From Bifidobacterium sp. (lineage in GTDB: Bacteria > Actinomycetota > Actinomycetes > Actinomycetales > Bifidobacteriaceae), in NCBI RefSeq assembly GCF_022647885.1, contig NZ_JALCLM010000001.1, forward strand, positions 558,001 to 622,000: 64,000 nt of DNA. Direction: 5' to 3'. Of this stretch, positions 45,740-56,206 are shown in pieces (within the stretch, counting starts at the first letter, position 1; the number at the start of each line of letters is the position of its first letter). The notes beneath the pieces are model-generated. The model did not search any database. It was given only the letters and a program-made list of their open reading frames with translations, and was not told the origin of the DNA. The position numbers and the translations under genes were made by a program.

Positions 45740-47242
45740 ATGGCTGATAAATTGATGAAGTACGCCGATGCCGTCTCTAAGTTCGATACGGTTTTCGGTC
45801 TTGAGGTCCACGTTGAGTTGAGCACCAACACCAAGCTCTTCTGCCCTGCGCACATAGAATTCGGTGGTGAGCCCAATACTCAGCTCACACCAGTATCTCT
45901 AGGACTGCCAGGAAGCCTGCCGGTAGTGAATAAGACCGCTATCGACTATGCCATTAAGTTAGGCCTCGCTTTGCACTGTGAAATTGCTGAGTGGAGCCAG
46001 TTTGCACGTAAGAACTATTTCTATCCTGATATGCCGCGCGATTATCAGATTTCTCAATATGATAAACCGCTCAATGGCAATGGATACCTCGATGTCGAGC
46101 TTGAAGATGGTGAAATCTTCCGCGTACAAATTGAACGCGCCCATGTTGAGGATGACGCAGGTAAAAATACTCACTTAGGTGGTGCTGACGGGCGCATTGA
46201 AGGTGCTGACCATTCGCTGTGTGATTATAACCGTGCAGGTGTGCCACTCGTGGAGATTGTGACAAAGCCAGTTGAGGGTGCTGGTTCGCGGGCACCAGAA
46301 ATTGCTGGCGCTTATGTACGCGCGATACGAGATATCGTGAAAGCACTCAATATTTCTCACGCTCGCATGGAGCAGGGGAACATGCGTGCAGATGTCAACG
46401 TTTCTTTACGCAATAATCCTGAAGATGCATTGGGTACTCGTTCGGAAACCAAGAACGTTAACACCTTCAAAGGCATCGAAAAGACCATGGCTTACGAAAT
46501 TCGTAGGCAAGCTGCGATTCTAGAAGCTGGTGGCGAAATACTTCAGGAGACTCGTCATTGGGATGAGGGTTCGCAGTGCACTGCAGGTGGACGCATAAAG
46601 TCCGATGCGGATGATTACCGTTATTTCCCTGATCCTGATTTGGTGATGGTGCATGTCACCAGCGACCACATCGCTGAACTCGCCAAGCAGTTACCTGAGA
46701 TGCCACGTGAGCGTCGTGCACGGCTTAAAGCTGAATGGGGATTCTCTGACTTAGAGATGCGTGATGTGGTAAATGCTGACGCCTTGGATCTCATTGAAGA
46801 AACAGTCAAAGCGGGGGCTAAAGCAGCTGGTGCACGTAAGTGGTGGATGGGTGAGCTTTCGCGAGAAGCTAATGCACAGGAGCTAAGTCTAGTTGAATTG
46901 CCTATTACACCTGAGGACGTTGCTCAGGTTGAGGCGCTGATTGCTAAAGGCACGCTCAACGACAAATTGGCGAAACAAACTGTTTCAGGTGTGCTTGCAG
47001 GTGAAGGTACGCCAGCTGAGGTTGTAGCTAAGCATGGCTATCAGGTGGTTTCTGATGACGGCGCATTGCTTACAGCCGTCGACGAGGCACTTGCAAACAA
47101 TCCTGATATCGTCGAGAAACTTAAGTCAGGCAATATGAAGCCGATGGGAGCAATTATCGGAGCTGTGATGAAAGCTACCCATGGACAGGCTGATGCCAAG
47201 GCGGTACGTTCTATCGTCTCGGAAAAAGTCGCTTCACTGTGA
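45740..47242 (+). CDS. gatB: Aspartyl/glutamyl-tRNA amidotransferase subunit B
   Basis: A 500-residue protein. The start region [17 protein letters not shown] (about residues 18-34) contains the kinase-like site, followed by [35 protein letters not shown] and the GatB signature region with [16 protein letters not shown] (about 157-172). The C-terminal YqeY-like domain (about 395-500) binds the tRNA elbow. It phosphorylates the misacylated tRNA carboxylate and transfers ammonia from GatA. Confidence 0.96.
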   Translation: MADKLMKYADAVSKFDTVFGLEVHVELSTNTKLFCPAHIEFGGEPNTQLTPVSLGLPGSLPVVNKTAIDYAIKLGLALHCEIAEWSQFARKNYFYPDMPRDYQISQYDKPLNGNGYLDVELEDGEIFRVQIERAHVEDDAGKNTHLGGADGRIEGADHSLCDYNRAGVPLVEIVTKPVEGAGSRAPEIAGAYVRAIRDIVKALNISHARMEQGNMRADVNVSLRNNPEDALGTRSETKNVNTFKGIEKTMAYEIRRQAAILEAGGEILQETRHWDEGSQCTAGGRIKSDADDYRYFPDPDLVMVHVTSDHIAELAKQLPEMPRERRARLKAEWGFSDLEMRDVVNADALDLIEETVKAGAKAAGARKWWMGELSREANAQELSLVELPITPEDVAQVEALIAKGTLNDKLAKQTVSGVLAGEGTPAEVVAKHGYQVVSDDGALLTAVDEALANNPDIVEKLKSGNMKPMGAIIGAVMKATHGQADAKAVRSIVSEKVASL

Positions 47243-47322
47243 TGTACACTGTATGCGCGTAATCCCAACAAGGGTGTGCATACCTAAAAGTTCTAAGCGG
47301 CTAGCAACTACGAAGGCGGGAT

Positions 47323-48411
47323 ATGGTACGAGCCAACGAGGTCAACAGTCCAGAGCCGGAGCAGAGTAGAGAGCTGCCGGAGCGTCTCATCATTCCTGAA
47401 ATCAAAGGGGAAATGGTGCACCTGCGTCCGGCAGGTCTCGACGATCTTCCATACATGGATCAGTTGGAGGCATTCTATAACGCTTCTGGCATAACAGGTA
47501 AAGGTATACAGGCGGAACGAGCCGTGCTGCATACCTGGGTAAAGCGTTCAGTTGCATGGAGTTGGGGACAAACCGCTGGAGAATCAGGCGTTGGCGATCC
47601 TGAATCACGCCGTACTATCGCATGGGCAATGCTAGCCAGTACTGAGGATTCGGGAGACGACTCCGTCACTGCTGCTCAGGGTAGCGACGCTATCATCGGT
47701 ATGATTTTTCTTATTGATATTGATGGTTGGTCGCGTTCTGCACGTATTCAGGTAGTTCTTGGTAAGAACTATCGCGGACGAGGGTATTCGCGTGATGCAA
47801 TGCCACGAGTGATGACTTATGGCTTTGCCCCTGAACCAGCAGGTCTAGGTTTACACCGTATTTGGGTGAGCGTACCTGAAAAAAATACTCGTTCAACATC
47901 GGTGTATCAGTCGCTTGGTTTTGTTCCGCAGGGCAGCTCACGCGATGCTCTCTGGGATGTTGAAAATGGTAAGTATCAAGACCTCATTGTGATGGATACA
48001 CTGGTTGACGAATATGATCCAATCCAATCACTTGACGCTTTCGGTATGCATGTCATTGAAGATAATCCTGGCGTGCGTGAAGCACTTAGCGCCAAGGAAC
48101 ACTCAATGGCTCTTCGTCTGAACCAACACTCTGAGAAGGTTGGGACTGGCGATTCCACGTCTCATGTAGAAAAGCGTATTCAGCAGGCACCACCGGTGTC
48201 CCTCCCCAAGCAGTCTTTGCAGGCCATTGAAAGTACTTCAATGACCGGTAGTGATACGTCACGGGAGCACGATGCCGCGCAAACAGACGATCACAGTGAC
48301 GACCAAGCAGAGTGGCCATACAATCAAAGTAGTCGGAAAACCTCAAAGAGGGCCTGGTGGAGGAATATCGGACGCAGCCGTAGTCGTACGGATGAAGCCC
48401 AGAAGGACTGA
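47323..48411 (+). CDS. GNAT family N-acetyltransferase with a disordered C-terminal extension
   Basis: A 362-residue protein. Residues about 25-225 are a RimJ-like GNAT domain: MVHLRPAGLDDLPYMDQLEA at its start, then QVVLGKNYRGRGYSRDAM (about 145-162) with the acetyl-CoA-binding RGRGY loop and HRIWVSVPEKNTRSTSVYQS (about 175-194). The remaining about 135 residues are Ser, Thr, Gln and Asp-rich and end in a basic stretch (KTSKRAWWRNIGRSRSRTD). Family relatives acetylate protein N-termini or small amines; the substrate is not evident. DUF2469 follows 4 bases on. Confidence 0.82.
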   Translation: MVRANEVNSPEPEQSRELPERLIIPEIKGEMVHLRPAGLDDLPYMDQLEAFYNASGITGKGIQAERAVLHTWVKRSVAWSWGQTAGESGVGDPESRRTIAWAMLASTEDSGDDSVTAAQGSDAIIGMIFLIDIDGWSRSARIQVVLGKNYRGRGYSRDAMPRVMTYGFAPEPAGLGLHRIWVSVPEKNTRSTSVYQSLGFVPQGSSRDALWDVENGKYQDLIVMDTLVDEYDPIQSLDAFGMHVIEDNPGVREALSAKEHSMALRLNQHSEKVGTGDSTSHVEKRIQQAPPVSLPKQSLQAIESTSMTGSDTSREHDAAQTDDHSDDQAEWPYNQSSRKTSKRAWWRNIGRSRSRTDEAQKD

Positions 48412-48415
48412 AGTA

Positions 48416-48730
48416 ATGAGTGCAGAGGATTTGGACAACTACGAGACCGATGCTGAGTTGGCCCTGTATCGTGAGTATAGAGATGTCATCAAGCTCTTCA
48501 CTTATGTAGTAGAAACTGAACGCAGATTCTATTTAGCGAATAAGGTTGATTTCAATGTTCGCAGTGCCGGACAGGATGTGTATTTTGATGTCCAGCTCAC
48601 TGATGCGTGGGTCTGGGATGTGTACCGGCCAAGTCGCTTTGTTAAAAATGTACGTATTGTCACATTTAAAGATGTCAATGTGGAAGAAGTACAGAAAACA
48701 GACATAGATATCCCTGATTCGATGGGCTAA
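48416..48730 (+). CDS. DUF2469 domain-containing protein
   Basis: A 104-residue acidic protein, start ATG 48416 four bases after the acetyltransferase stop. It reads MSAEDLDNYETDAELALYRE, then VVETERRFYLANKVDF, DAWVWDVYRPSRFVKNVRIV and FKDVNVEEV, closely matching the short DUF2469 family found across actinobacteria (Rv2901c type). The family has no established function. In other actinobacteria it lies in a conserved RNase HII/signal peptidase region; here its neighbour is different. Longer in-frame readings upstream run inside the acetyltransferase gene and are unlikely. Confidence 0.88.
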   Translation: MSAEDLDNYETDAELALYREYRDVIKLFTYVVETERRFYLANKVDFNVRSAGQDVYFDVQLTDAWVWDVYRPSRFVKNVRIVTFKDVNVEEVQKTDIDIPDSMG

Positions 48731-48889
48731 TAAGCGTTTTTTCGATGACAGTATCCGTGTGTTTGCGGTCTTTTGCTGAACGATAGTGGCAAACATTACA
48801 AGATTGTGTGACATATCAGTGAATGTCCAACGGTGACGTGGGGGTGTTCATATAGACTAAACAGGATTATTTGGGCTCAGGAGGTTAAG

Positions 48890-50479
48890 TTGACGAAAAA
48901 ACAATCCGTGGTGATTATTGGCGGAGGCCCCGCAGGTCTGACCGCGGCGTGGGAGCTTGCTAAAGACGGCGGTAGTGATCAGTATGATGTGACTGTACTC
49001 GAGGCTACTCAGCAGTTCGGTGGCATCTCGAGAACGGTGAAACATAACGGTAACCGTATGGATATTGGTGGTCACCGTTTCTTCTCCAAGGACGATCGCA
49101 TCATGGATTGGTGGAAGAATGTGCTTCCATTACAAGGCGCACCGTCTTATGACGACAAGAAGCTCAACCGTCATCATGATCTTGAACCAGGTGGTCCTGA
49201 TCCGGAGACTACAGATAAGGTGATGCTGAAGCGCCACCGTGTTTCCAGAATTTACTGGAATCATCATTTCTTTGACTACCCAATCTCTCTCTCGATGAAT
49301 ACTTTGAAGGCTTTAGGTTTTAGGCTGACCATGGTTGCTGGTTTCAGTTACCTCAAGTCGGTATTTCATAAACTTCCTGAAGATAATCTTGAGAATTTTT
49401 ATATCAACCGTTTCGGGCGCAAGTTGTATTCGATGTTTTTTGCGGGATATACCGAGAAGTTGTGGGGACGTGCCCCTAAGGAGATTAGCGCTGATTGGGG
49501 TGCGCAACGTGTTAAGGGTCTCAGCATTATGGGCGTGTTAAAGAATGCAGTCCAAAAAATGCTACCGAAGAAACGCGACGCACATGAGGTTGAAACCAGC
49601 CTTATTGAGGAATTCTGGTATCCGAAACTCGGACCTGGCCAACTTTGGGAGACAGTTGAAGAAAATTGTCGTGAAGTTGGAGTCAAGGTTATTACTGATG
49701 CCAAAGTGGTGGAACTTGACCAACAGGACGGACGTTTGTCAGCAGTGGTATATGTTGACGCTGAGGGTAATCGGGTCAGTCTGCAGGCTGATGATGTCAT
49801 CTCTTCCATGCCTATCAAAGATTTGGTCAACGCTGTACATGCTTCGCCTCAATCTGCACCTGAAGACATGACAACAATTGCTAACGGACTGCCATACCGT
49901 GATTTTGTGACGGTCGGACTTTTGGTTAAGAACTTGAGTATCAGTAATACCACGGATATTCCTACGCTTGGAAATCCTCCTGTGGTGCCAGATTGCTGGA
50001 TTTATGTTCAGGATCCTGGTTTCAAGGTGGGACGTTTGCAAGTGTTCAATAACTGGAGTCCTTACCTGGTTAAGAATGTTGATGAGACTGTGTGGATTGG
50101 TCTTGAGTACTTCTGTGAAGAGGGCGATGACTTCTGGAATCTCAGTGATGAAAAAGCCACTGCTTTCGCAGTAGATGAGCTGACTCGTATGGGCATCATT
50201 ACAGGGCCACAGGATGTGATGGATTCCCACCGTGAACGTGTGCAAAAGGCATACCCAGCGTACTTCGATACATATGCTCGAATGCCAGAGTTGGTTGACT
50301 GGCTTGATTCCTTTGGTAATTTGTATTGCGTCGGTCGTAACGGGCAACATCATTACAACAACCAGGATCACTCAATGGCCACTTCAATGGAAGCGGTTGA
50401 CAATATCAGGACTGGTCGCACATCGAAAACGAATGTGTGGAATGTCAATACCGAGAAAAGTTACCACGAAGAGAAATAG
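48890..50479 (+). CDS. FAD-dependent oxidoreductase of the UDP-galactopyranose mutase-like superfamily
   Basis: A 529-residue protein with TTG start at 48890, five bases after AGGAGG (48879-48884); the Rossmann loop [18 protein letters not shown] (about residues 7-24) begins right after. Further FAD-site features are [13 protein letters not shown] (about 43-55), [10 protein letters not shown] (about 59-68) and the C-terminal [15 protein letters not shown] (about 486-500). A tripartite region [19 protein letters not shown] (about 191-209) is shared with mutase-like and protoporphyrinogen-oxidase-like enzymes. Its substrate is unknown; cell-wall or capsular sugar modification is suggested by the superfamily only. 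No close operon partner. Confidence 0.72.
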   Translation: MTKKQSVVIIGGGPAGLTAAWELAKDGGSDQYDVTVLEATQQFGGISRTVKHNGNRMDIGGHRFFSKDDRIMDWWKNVLPLQGAPSYDDKKLNRHHDLEPGGPDPETTDKVMLKRHRVSRIYWNHHFFDYPISLSMNTLKALGFRLTMVAGFSYLKSVFHKLPEDNLENFYINRFGRKLYSMFFAGYTEKLWGRAPKEISADWGAQRVKGLSIMGVLKNAVQKMLPKKRDAHEVETSLIEEFWYPKLGPGQLWETVEENCREVGVKVITDAKVVELDQQDGRLSAVVYVDAEGNRVSLQADDVISSMPIKDLVNAVHASPQSAPEDMTTIANGLPYRDFVTVGLLVKNLSISNTTDIPTLGNPPVVPDCWIYVQDPGFKVGRLQVFNNWSPYLVKNVDETVWIGLEYFCEEGDDFWNLSDEKATAFAVDELTRMGIITGPQDVMDSHRERVQKAYPAYFDTYARMPELVDWLDSFGNLYCVGRNGQHHYNNQDHSMATSMEAVDNIRTGRTSKTNVWNVNTEKSYHEEK

Positions 50480-50533
50480 CGTGGTCTTACACCTGCTCTA
50501 CACGCTGCATTGTTAAGTTGCGTGCCGAGGTAG

Positions 50534-50592
50534 CATATGACGGCGGTTCAACCATCAGCCTTTGGGCTTGGTGATTGGGCCGCCGTCATATG
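50534..50592 (+). terminator. 13-bp perfect hairpin between the oxidoreductase gene and rho
   Basis: CATATGACGGCGG (50534-50546) and CCGCCGTCATATG (50580-50592) are exact inverse complements, with a further imperfect inner stem. The rest of the roughly 300-base gap before rho holds a second small hairpin (GATGCTG 50685-50691, CAGCATC 50695-50701) and no gene. Confidence 0.6.
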
Positions 50593-50787
50593 CATTTCGA
50601 TGCAACGCACGAGATGCTGTGGTGAGTTTCTGGCGTTTCGTTTTGCAAGATGAGTGCTCTCGTTGTACAGTGTTCAAAGTTCCTGATGCTGAGACAGCAT
50701 CGGACTTCAATATGCGGATATTCCGCCATAATTCTCTAGCCACGTCAGACTATGCGTCGACGAAGCGGTAGGAAAGGCATTATTACT

Positions 50788-52764
50788 GTGGCAACAAGCC
50801 AAAAACTCACTGATATGAAACTGCCTGAGCTCAAGGAGCTTGCCAAGCAGCTCGGTCTGCGAGGCACTTCGACGATGCGCAAGCCCGCACTGGTAGCGAC
50901 TATAGAAGCCGCACGCTCTGGTGGAGAAGCACCTGCAGGGGTGACAGTACGTTCTTCTGTCAACTCAAACTCACAGAATCCTGCTGATTCTGAAACAACA
51001 CAACAGCATTCCGTAAGTAATGACGTACAAGAATCAGCTCCGGCCTCTTCGATTGGAAAACAGTCTCGTTCACGCAGAGATAATCGAAATAAAACCGTTG
51101 TTGAAGAAGTGCATACCCAAGATGCTCAGGCAGCGCGTGGTGCATCTGTCCAAGGTCTTTTTGATGATGCTTCAAGTGACAAACCAAAATCCAAGCGCTC
51201 TTCATCCGACCAAGAACAAGCTCCAAGCTCTCATAAAGACGAAGAAATTCTGACTTTGCCACGGCGTAGACGAAATCGAACTCAAAGTGCTCATACTGAA
51301 AATGCTGAGCATAGTCCAGTTCGCGATCTCGATGACATCCTTGCTGTGTTGCCCAATCGCAATGAACGCAATCAGCAACATACGGCCGATACAGAAGCTC
51401 CAGTCGAGGAGCATGAGACCGTTCGTCGAGGTCGGCGTGATCGTTCAGATCGCAATGAACGCGGCAACAATCGCAATAATCGAAACGAGCGTAGTTCAGA
51501 GCGCAATAACGATCGTAATAATGACCGTAACGAGCGTAATAGCGAACGCCGTAATCGCAACAGACGTGATCGCTCAGCAGATTACGAGAACCGCGAAGAT
51601 GACCGTCGTGATGAGACGCAGCAGGAGGAGTTAGTTCCTGTAGCTGGCATTGTAGATGTTCTGGATTCCTACGCTTTCATCAGGACTTCAGGTTATTTGC
51701 CTGGTCCAAATGATGTGTATGTATCAATGGGGCAAGTCCGTAAGTATGCATTGCGCAAGGGCGATGCTGTTCACGGTGCTATTAGACCACCGCGCGAGGG
51801 AGATCGACGCAATCAGCGCCAGAAGTTTGTGCCGTTGCAATCCATAGATTCTGTAAACGGTATGAGTATCGAAGATGCCTCGAATCGTTCACATTTTAAT
51901 AAGCTCACACCGCTATATCCTCAAGAACGCCTTCGCATGGAGACGCAACCTAATAAACTTACCGGACGCTTGATTGACATTATTTCGCCAATTGGTAAAG
52001 GACAGCGTGGGCTTATCGTATCGCCGCCAAAGGCCGGTAAGACTATCACCTTGCAGAATATTGCGAATTCCATTTCTACAAATAATCCTGAGGTTCATCT
52101 GATGGTTGTTCTAGTTGATGAACGCCCTGAGGAAGTTACTGATATGGAGCGCACCGTACAAGGTGAAGTTATTTCTTCAACTTTCGACCGCCCTGCCTCT
52201 GATCACACCACGGTGGCTGAATTGGCTATTGAGCGTGCCAAGCGTTTAGTTGAGCTGGGACAAGATGTTGTTGTGTTGCTTGATTCCATGACTCGTCTTG
52301 CTCGAGCCTACAATATTGCTGCTCCGGCATCTGGGCGTATTCTTTCGGGTGGTGTTGACGCTCAGGCTCTGTATCCTCCAAAGAAATTCTTTGGAGCTGC
52401 TCGTAACATTGAAAATGGTGGATCGCTCACGATTATTTCTTCGGCACTGGTAGAAACCGGTTCGAAGATGGATGAGGTTATTTTCGAAGAGTTCAAGGGC
52501 ACTGGCAACATGGAGCTGCGACTTTCGCGCGAGCTTGCTGATAAGCGTCTCTTCCCAGCCATCGATATCATCTCATCAGGTACACGACGCGAGGAACTTA
52601 TCACACCGCCAGAAGAGCTTGCAGTGATCTATAGACTGCGTCGAGCATTCGGCGGTATGGAACCAGAGCAGGCTTATCAGACTTTGGTCCCCCGTCTGAA
52701 AAAAACTCCGAGCAACCGTGATTTCTTGGCTGCAATTACCTCGTCGATGCCGCAGGTGAAGTAA
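50788..52764 (+). CDS. rho: Transcription termination factor Rho
   Basis: A 658-residue hexameric RNA translocase. GTG 50788 (MATSQKLTDMKLPELKELAK) follows AGGAAAGG; an ATG at 50752 lacks such a site. Order: Rho N domain (about residues 1-45), a disordered insert (about 60-280) ending in an Asn/Arg/Glu/Asp repeat tract (about 190-270), cold-shock RNA-binding domain with GYLPGPNDVYVSMGQVRKY (about 302-320), Walker A SPPKAGKTI (about 413-421) and Walker B VVVLLDSMTRLARAYN (about 490-505). It terminates untranslated transcripts. The insert is typical of actinobacterial Rho. Confidence 0.95.
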   Translation: MATSQKLTDMKLPELKELAKQLGLRGTSTMRKPALVATIEAARSGGEAPAGVTVRSSVNSNSQNPADSETTQQHSVSNDVQESAPASSIGKQSRSRRDNRNKTVVEEVHTQDAQAARGASVQGLFDDASSDKPKSKRSSSDQEQAPSSHKDEEILTLPRRRRNRTQSAHTENAEHSPVRDLDDILAVLPNRNERNQQHTADTEAPVEEHETVRRGRRDRSDRNERGNNRNNRNERSSERNNDRNNDRNERNSERRNRNRRDRSADYENREDDRRDETQQEELVPVAGIVDVLDSYAFIRTSGYLPGPNDVYVSMGQVRKYALRKGDAVHGAIRPPREGDRRNQRQKFVPLQSIDSVNGMSIEDASNRSHFNKLTPLYPQERLRMETQPNKLTGRLIDIISPIGKGQRGLIVSPPKAGKTITLQNIANSISTNNPEVHLMVVLVDERPEEVTDMERTVQGEVISSTFDRPASDHTTVAELAIERAKRLVELGQDVVVLLDSMTRLARAYNIAAPASGRILSGGVDAQALYPPKKFFGAARNIENGGSLTIISSALVETGSKMDEVIFEEFKGTGNMELRLSRELADKRLFPAIDIISSGTRREELITPPEELAVIYRLRRAFGGMEPEQAYQTLVPRLKKTPSNRDFLAAITSSMPQVK

Positions 52765-52850
52765 GAGTTCACTCGGTATTTTCGAATATCGAAAGTAGTG
52801 ATGCTTGCGTCGCCGGACTTGATGGGCCTCCTAGTTGTATTCTAGGAACC

Positions 52851-53282
52851 ATGAGTGATGTAGACGACGCAGGCAACTGGCCTCGGCCAGATGAACAAAT
52901 AGAAGAGCCAAGCGAGGCTTCCACAACGATCGATTCGCACAGCGAGAGTAATAATCCAGAGGTTGCTCATTGTGTGGAAGCAATAGAGGCTTTGCGTCAA
53001 TCTATTGACAATGTGGACACAGCGATTGTGTCACTGCTAGCAGAGCGTTTCAAATATACTTCTCAAGTCGGCGTGCTAAAAGCGCGTGCTGGTTTCGAAC
53101 CAGCAGACTATCAGCGAGAACATCAGCAAATCGAACGCCTCCGGCATATAGCGCAGGATGCAGGGCTTGATACCAATATTGCAGAAATGTATCGAGAATT
53201 TGTTGTCACTGAAGCAAAAAAACGGCACAGAAGGATTGCTCAGGCTGGCGGGGATCCTGGAGTCCTAGACGTTTTCGCCTAA
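52851..53282 (+). CDS. Chorismate mutase (AroQ type)
   Basis: A 143-residue protein. After about 45 acidic, disordered residues the AroQ helices follow: EAIEALRQSIDNVDTAIVSL (about 44-63), LLAERFKYTSQVGVLKARAG (about 63-82) and EHQQIERLR...MYREFVVTEAKKRH. The catalytic set is one Arg in the first helix (LRQSIDNVD), Arg and Lys in the second (ERFKYTSQVGVLKA) and Gln in the last. It converts chorismate to prephenate. The stop lies just before the 18-bp terminator it shares with valS. Confidence 0.85.
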   Translation: MSDVDDAGNWPRPDEQIEEPSEASTTIDSHSESNNPEVAHCVEAIEALRQSIDNVDTAIVSLLAERFKYTSQVGVLKARAGFEPADYQREHQQIERLRHIAQDAGLDTNIAEMYREFVVTEAKKRHRRIAQAGGDPGVLDVFA

Positions 53283-53294
53283 CTCACCGCAAAA

Positions 53295-53337
53295 ATAATG
53301 CGCTGCTTCAATCATCTATATTGAAGCAGCGCATTAT
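53295..53337. terminator. 18-bp perfect bidirectional terminator
   Basis: ATAATGCGCTGCTTCAAT (53295-53312) and its exact inverse complement at 53320-53337, with a 7-base loop. On the minus strand the stem is followed by TTTTT, a full intrinsic terminator for valS; it also ends the chorismate mutase gene. Confidence 0.88.
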
Positions 53338-53346
53338 GTTGCTAAT

Positions 53347-56082
53347 TTAGTGCTTGGGCTTCTTTGCTGGCGGTTCACCTAGCACGCTCGTAATGACGGA
53401 TATTGTTGTTTCACTGTTGTCAACATCCGCAGTATTGTCGTTCACGGCTGTGTCGAGCTGAAGCTCACCACTTACCCGCCCTGCCTCTGCAATATCGGCA
53501 AGCGTATTGTGCACGGCGTCAAGCCCCTCAGCAGGAACTGCCAGCGTGGCGCTGAGTATCGGGGTTTTCATTGACACTTTCGCTTCTGATTTAATCTTGC
53601 GAAGTTCTGCGAGTGCCTGACCAGCCCACATCAACACTGCTGGGTCTACACCTTGAGCAGCCTGTGCATAGATTGCCGCTTCAGGCCAGCTTGTACGGTG
53701 GACGGATGATGAGTCCGCGTGCATCCATCCCCATATTTCCTCGCAGGCAAATGGCAGATATGGTGCTAGGAGGCGCGCAAAAGCATCAAGGACAAGCCCA
53801 AGTGTGGTGCGTGCAGAAGTTATAGCGTGTTCGCTTGGGATGATTCCAGAGGCGTCAGCAGTGCCGTATGCACGGTTCTTGGCTAACTCAATATAATCAT
53901 CGCAGAAGTCCCAGAAGAAACTTTCGATAACTTCCAAAGCCTTGGAATGCTCGTAGGCGTTGAGACTGTTGGTGGCTTCGGTGATAACTTTTGCTAAGCG
54001 AGCTAGGACTGCGCGGTCAAGTGTTTCACTGACATCCTCAAGATTCCACTGAGCCGTCGCAGACGTGGCAACATGGTGATTGTCATCTTCGCGGCCGATT
54101 GCGAGTGCGAATTTGGTGGCGTTAAGCAGTTTGATGGCTAAACGACGACCGATTTTCATCTGTCCTTCGTCATAGGTGGCATCCAGGCCGAGTCTTGCTG
54201 AGGCCGCCCAGTAGCGCACAGCATCTGCACCAAATTTGCTAATGGGTTCGTTTGGCACTACCACGTTGCCCTTAGATTTGCTCATCTTCTTGTGGTCTGG
54301 GTCAAGAATCCAACCAGAAAGGGCTGTATGAGCCCAAGGGAGGCAATGATTTTCCAGATGAGCACGAGCTACCGAGCTGAAGAGCCAGGTACGAATGATG
54401 TCCTGCCCCTGCGGCCTCAAATCCATAGGGAAGGTGGCTGCATGAAGGGCTTCGTTTTCCTTGCCCTCTTCCGCCCAATGTGTGACGATCTGCGGAGTTA
54501 ATGAACTAGTTGCCCAAGTGTCCATAATGTCACGCTCGGCGGTGAAACCATCTGGCTGGTCGCGTTGGGATTCGTCAAATCCTTCGGGTGTATCCGTCGT
54601 AGGATCAATAGGTAGTGAGGCTTCATTGGGTGTAATAACACGAGTGAAATCAGTGTTGCCGTTGCTGTCAACGGCGTACCACAATGGGAATGGAACACCA
54701 AAGAAACGTTGTCGAGAAATCAACCAGTCGCCATTAAGTCCATGCACCCAGTTGTCGTAGCGCACACGCATGAAGTCTGGATGAAAGTTCAGTTCCTTAC
54801 CACGATTAATCAATTCAGCGTTCAACTGTGTATCGGTGCCGCCATTGCGTAAATACCATTGACGAGAAGTAACGATTTCCAAGGGTTTATCGCCCTTTTC
54901 GTAGAAGTTCGTCATACGCTTAGTAGGTATTGGCTCGCCGTCCATATCGCCGGACTCGCGAAGGGCATCTGCAATTATTTTTCGTGCAGAGAATACAGTT
55001 TTACCTTGTGTCTGCTCGAAGATTAAGCGTCCATTTTCATCCTCAATCCAATCCGGCACATCCATGATGATGCGTCCGTTGCGTTGAATGATTGAACGAG
55101 TTGGAAGATGCAGATCACGCCACCACTGCACATCAGTAACGTCTCCGAAAGTACAGCACATGGCAATACCAGCACCTTTATCCATCTCAGCTGCCGGATG
55201 CGCAAGAATTGGCACTTTTACGTGGAAGAGAGGGGAATAGACCATTTCGCCGAAGTGTGCTTTGTAGCGTTCATCATCGGGATGTGCAATCAACGCGCCA
55301 CAAGCCGCAAGCAGTTCGGGACGAGTCGTTTCGATATACAGAGGGGTTCCGTCTTCGAAACGGAATGCGATCTTGTGATAAAAGCCAGGATATTCGCGGG
55401 ATTCTAGCTCAGCCTGAGCAACAGCAGTCTGGAAGGTAACGTCCCACAGGCCTGGGGCTTGTTGCTGATAGGCTTCGCCTCTGGCCAAGTTACGCAGGAA
55501 TGCCTTTTGTGCAACTCGGCGAGGATGCTCACCGATGGTGTGGTAAGTCTGTTTCCAGTCAACGGAGAGGCCAAGGGATTTCCAGAGTGCTTCGAAGAGC
55601 TTTTCGTCCTGCGAGGTAAGGCGTTCACATAGCTCAATGAAGTTTTGTCGCGATACTGGAACTTGATCACGCGCTTCGAGCTTCTTGCCTTCTGTTCCCT
55701 CGAAAGGAGGTTTGAAATCTGGATCGTATTTTAGTGAAGTATCTACTCGAACGCCATAATAATTTTGTACGCGTCGTTCAGTTGGCAGGCCGTTGTCATC
55801 CCAACCCATCGGATAGAACACATCGAAGCCCTGCATTCGTTTAAATCTGGCTATGACATCAGTGTGCGTATATGAGAACACATGGCCTACATGCAAGTGA
55901 CCAGAAACTGTTGGGGGAGGAGTATCAATGGAATATACGCCGCTACGTTGAGAAGTGTTGCGGAAACTATATGTGCCTTCCTCTTCCCATCGCTTGCACC
56001 ATTTATCTTCAAGTCCGTCCACGCCTACATGATCAGGTAATGCTGTCAGCTGGGCGTGTATGCTGTCTGTGTTCTCGCTCAT
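53347..56082 (-). CDS. valS: Valyl-tRNA synthetase
   Basis: A 911-residue class I synthetase, start ATG 56082 (MSENTDSIHAQL); an in-frame TTG three codons earlier is possible. The HIGH-type motif is SGHLHVGHVFSYTHTD (about residues 57-72), followed by the editing domain with ETTRPELLAACGALIAHP (about 255-272), and KMSKSKGNVV (about 596-605). The C-terminal anticodon domain follows. The usual long C-terminal coiled coil is short and the tail is acidic. No T-box leader is seen upstream (no TGGNACC loop). Confidence 0.97.
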   Translation of the reverse strand: MSENTDSIHAQLTALPDHVGVDGLEDKWCKRWEEEGTYSFRNTSQRSGVYSIDTPPPTVSGHLHVGHVFSYTHTDVIARFKRMQGFDVFYPMGWDDNGLPTERRVQNYYGVRVDTSLKYDPDFKPPFEGTEGKKLEARDQVPVSRQNFIELCERLTSQDEKLFEALWKSLGLSVDWKQTYHTIGEHPRRVAQKAFLRNLARGEAYQQQAPGLWDVTFQTAVAQAELESREYPGFYHKIAFRFEDGTPLYIETTRPELLAACGALIAHPDDERYKAHFGEMVYSPLFHVKVPILAHPAAEMDKGAGIAMCCTFGDVTDVQWWRDLHLPTRSIIQRNGRIIMDVPDWIEDENGRLIFEQTQGKTVFSARKIIADALRESGDMDGEPIPTKRMTNFYEKGDKPLEIVTSRQWYLRNGGTDTQLNAELINRGKELNFHPDFMRVRYDNWVHGLNGDWLISRQRFFGVPFPLWYAVDSNGNTDFTRVITPNEASLPIDPTTDTPEGFDESQRDQPDGFTAERDIMDTWATSSLTPQIVTHWAEEGKENEALHAATFPMDLRPQGQDIIRTWLFSSVARAHLENHCLPWAHTALSGWILDPDHKKMSKSKGNVVVPNEPISKFGADAVRYWAASARLGLDATYDEGQMKIGRRLAIKLLNATKFALAIGREDDNHHVATSATAQWNLEDVSETLDRAVLARLAKVITEATNSLNAYEHSKALEVIESFFWDFCDDYIELAKNRAYGTADASGIIPSEHAITSARTTLGLVLDAFARLLAPYLPFACEEIWGWMHADSSSVHRTSWPEAAIYAQAAQGVDPAVLMWAGQALAELRKIKSEAKVSMKTPILSATLAVPAEGLDAVHNTLADIAEAGRVSGELQLDTAVNDNTADVDNSETTISVITSVLGEPPAKKPKH

Positions 56083-56206
56083 ATCGACCAAGTTTATGAA
56101 TCCAGTGTGACATGTGTGATTGCAGGCTCTGCCACTGCGATATGGCGCTTATTGTTCACTCAGTATGCTGCAGGTGCTCAATATACGGCGACGATGGACG
56201 ATGGCG

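Noticed and set aside
51358..51600. CRISPR-like short repeats in the rho gene
   Set aside because: The repeats are in-frame NER/RNN codon repeats of varied spacing within a coding sequence, without constant-length spacers.
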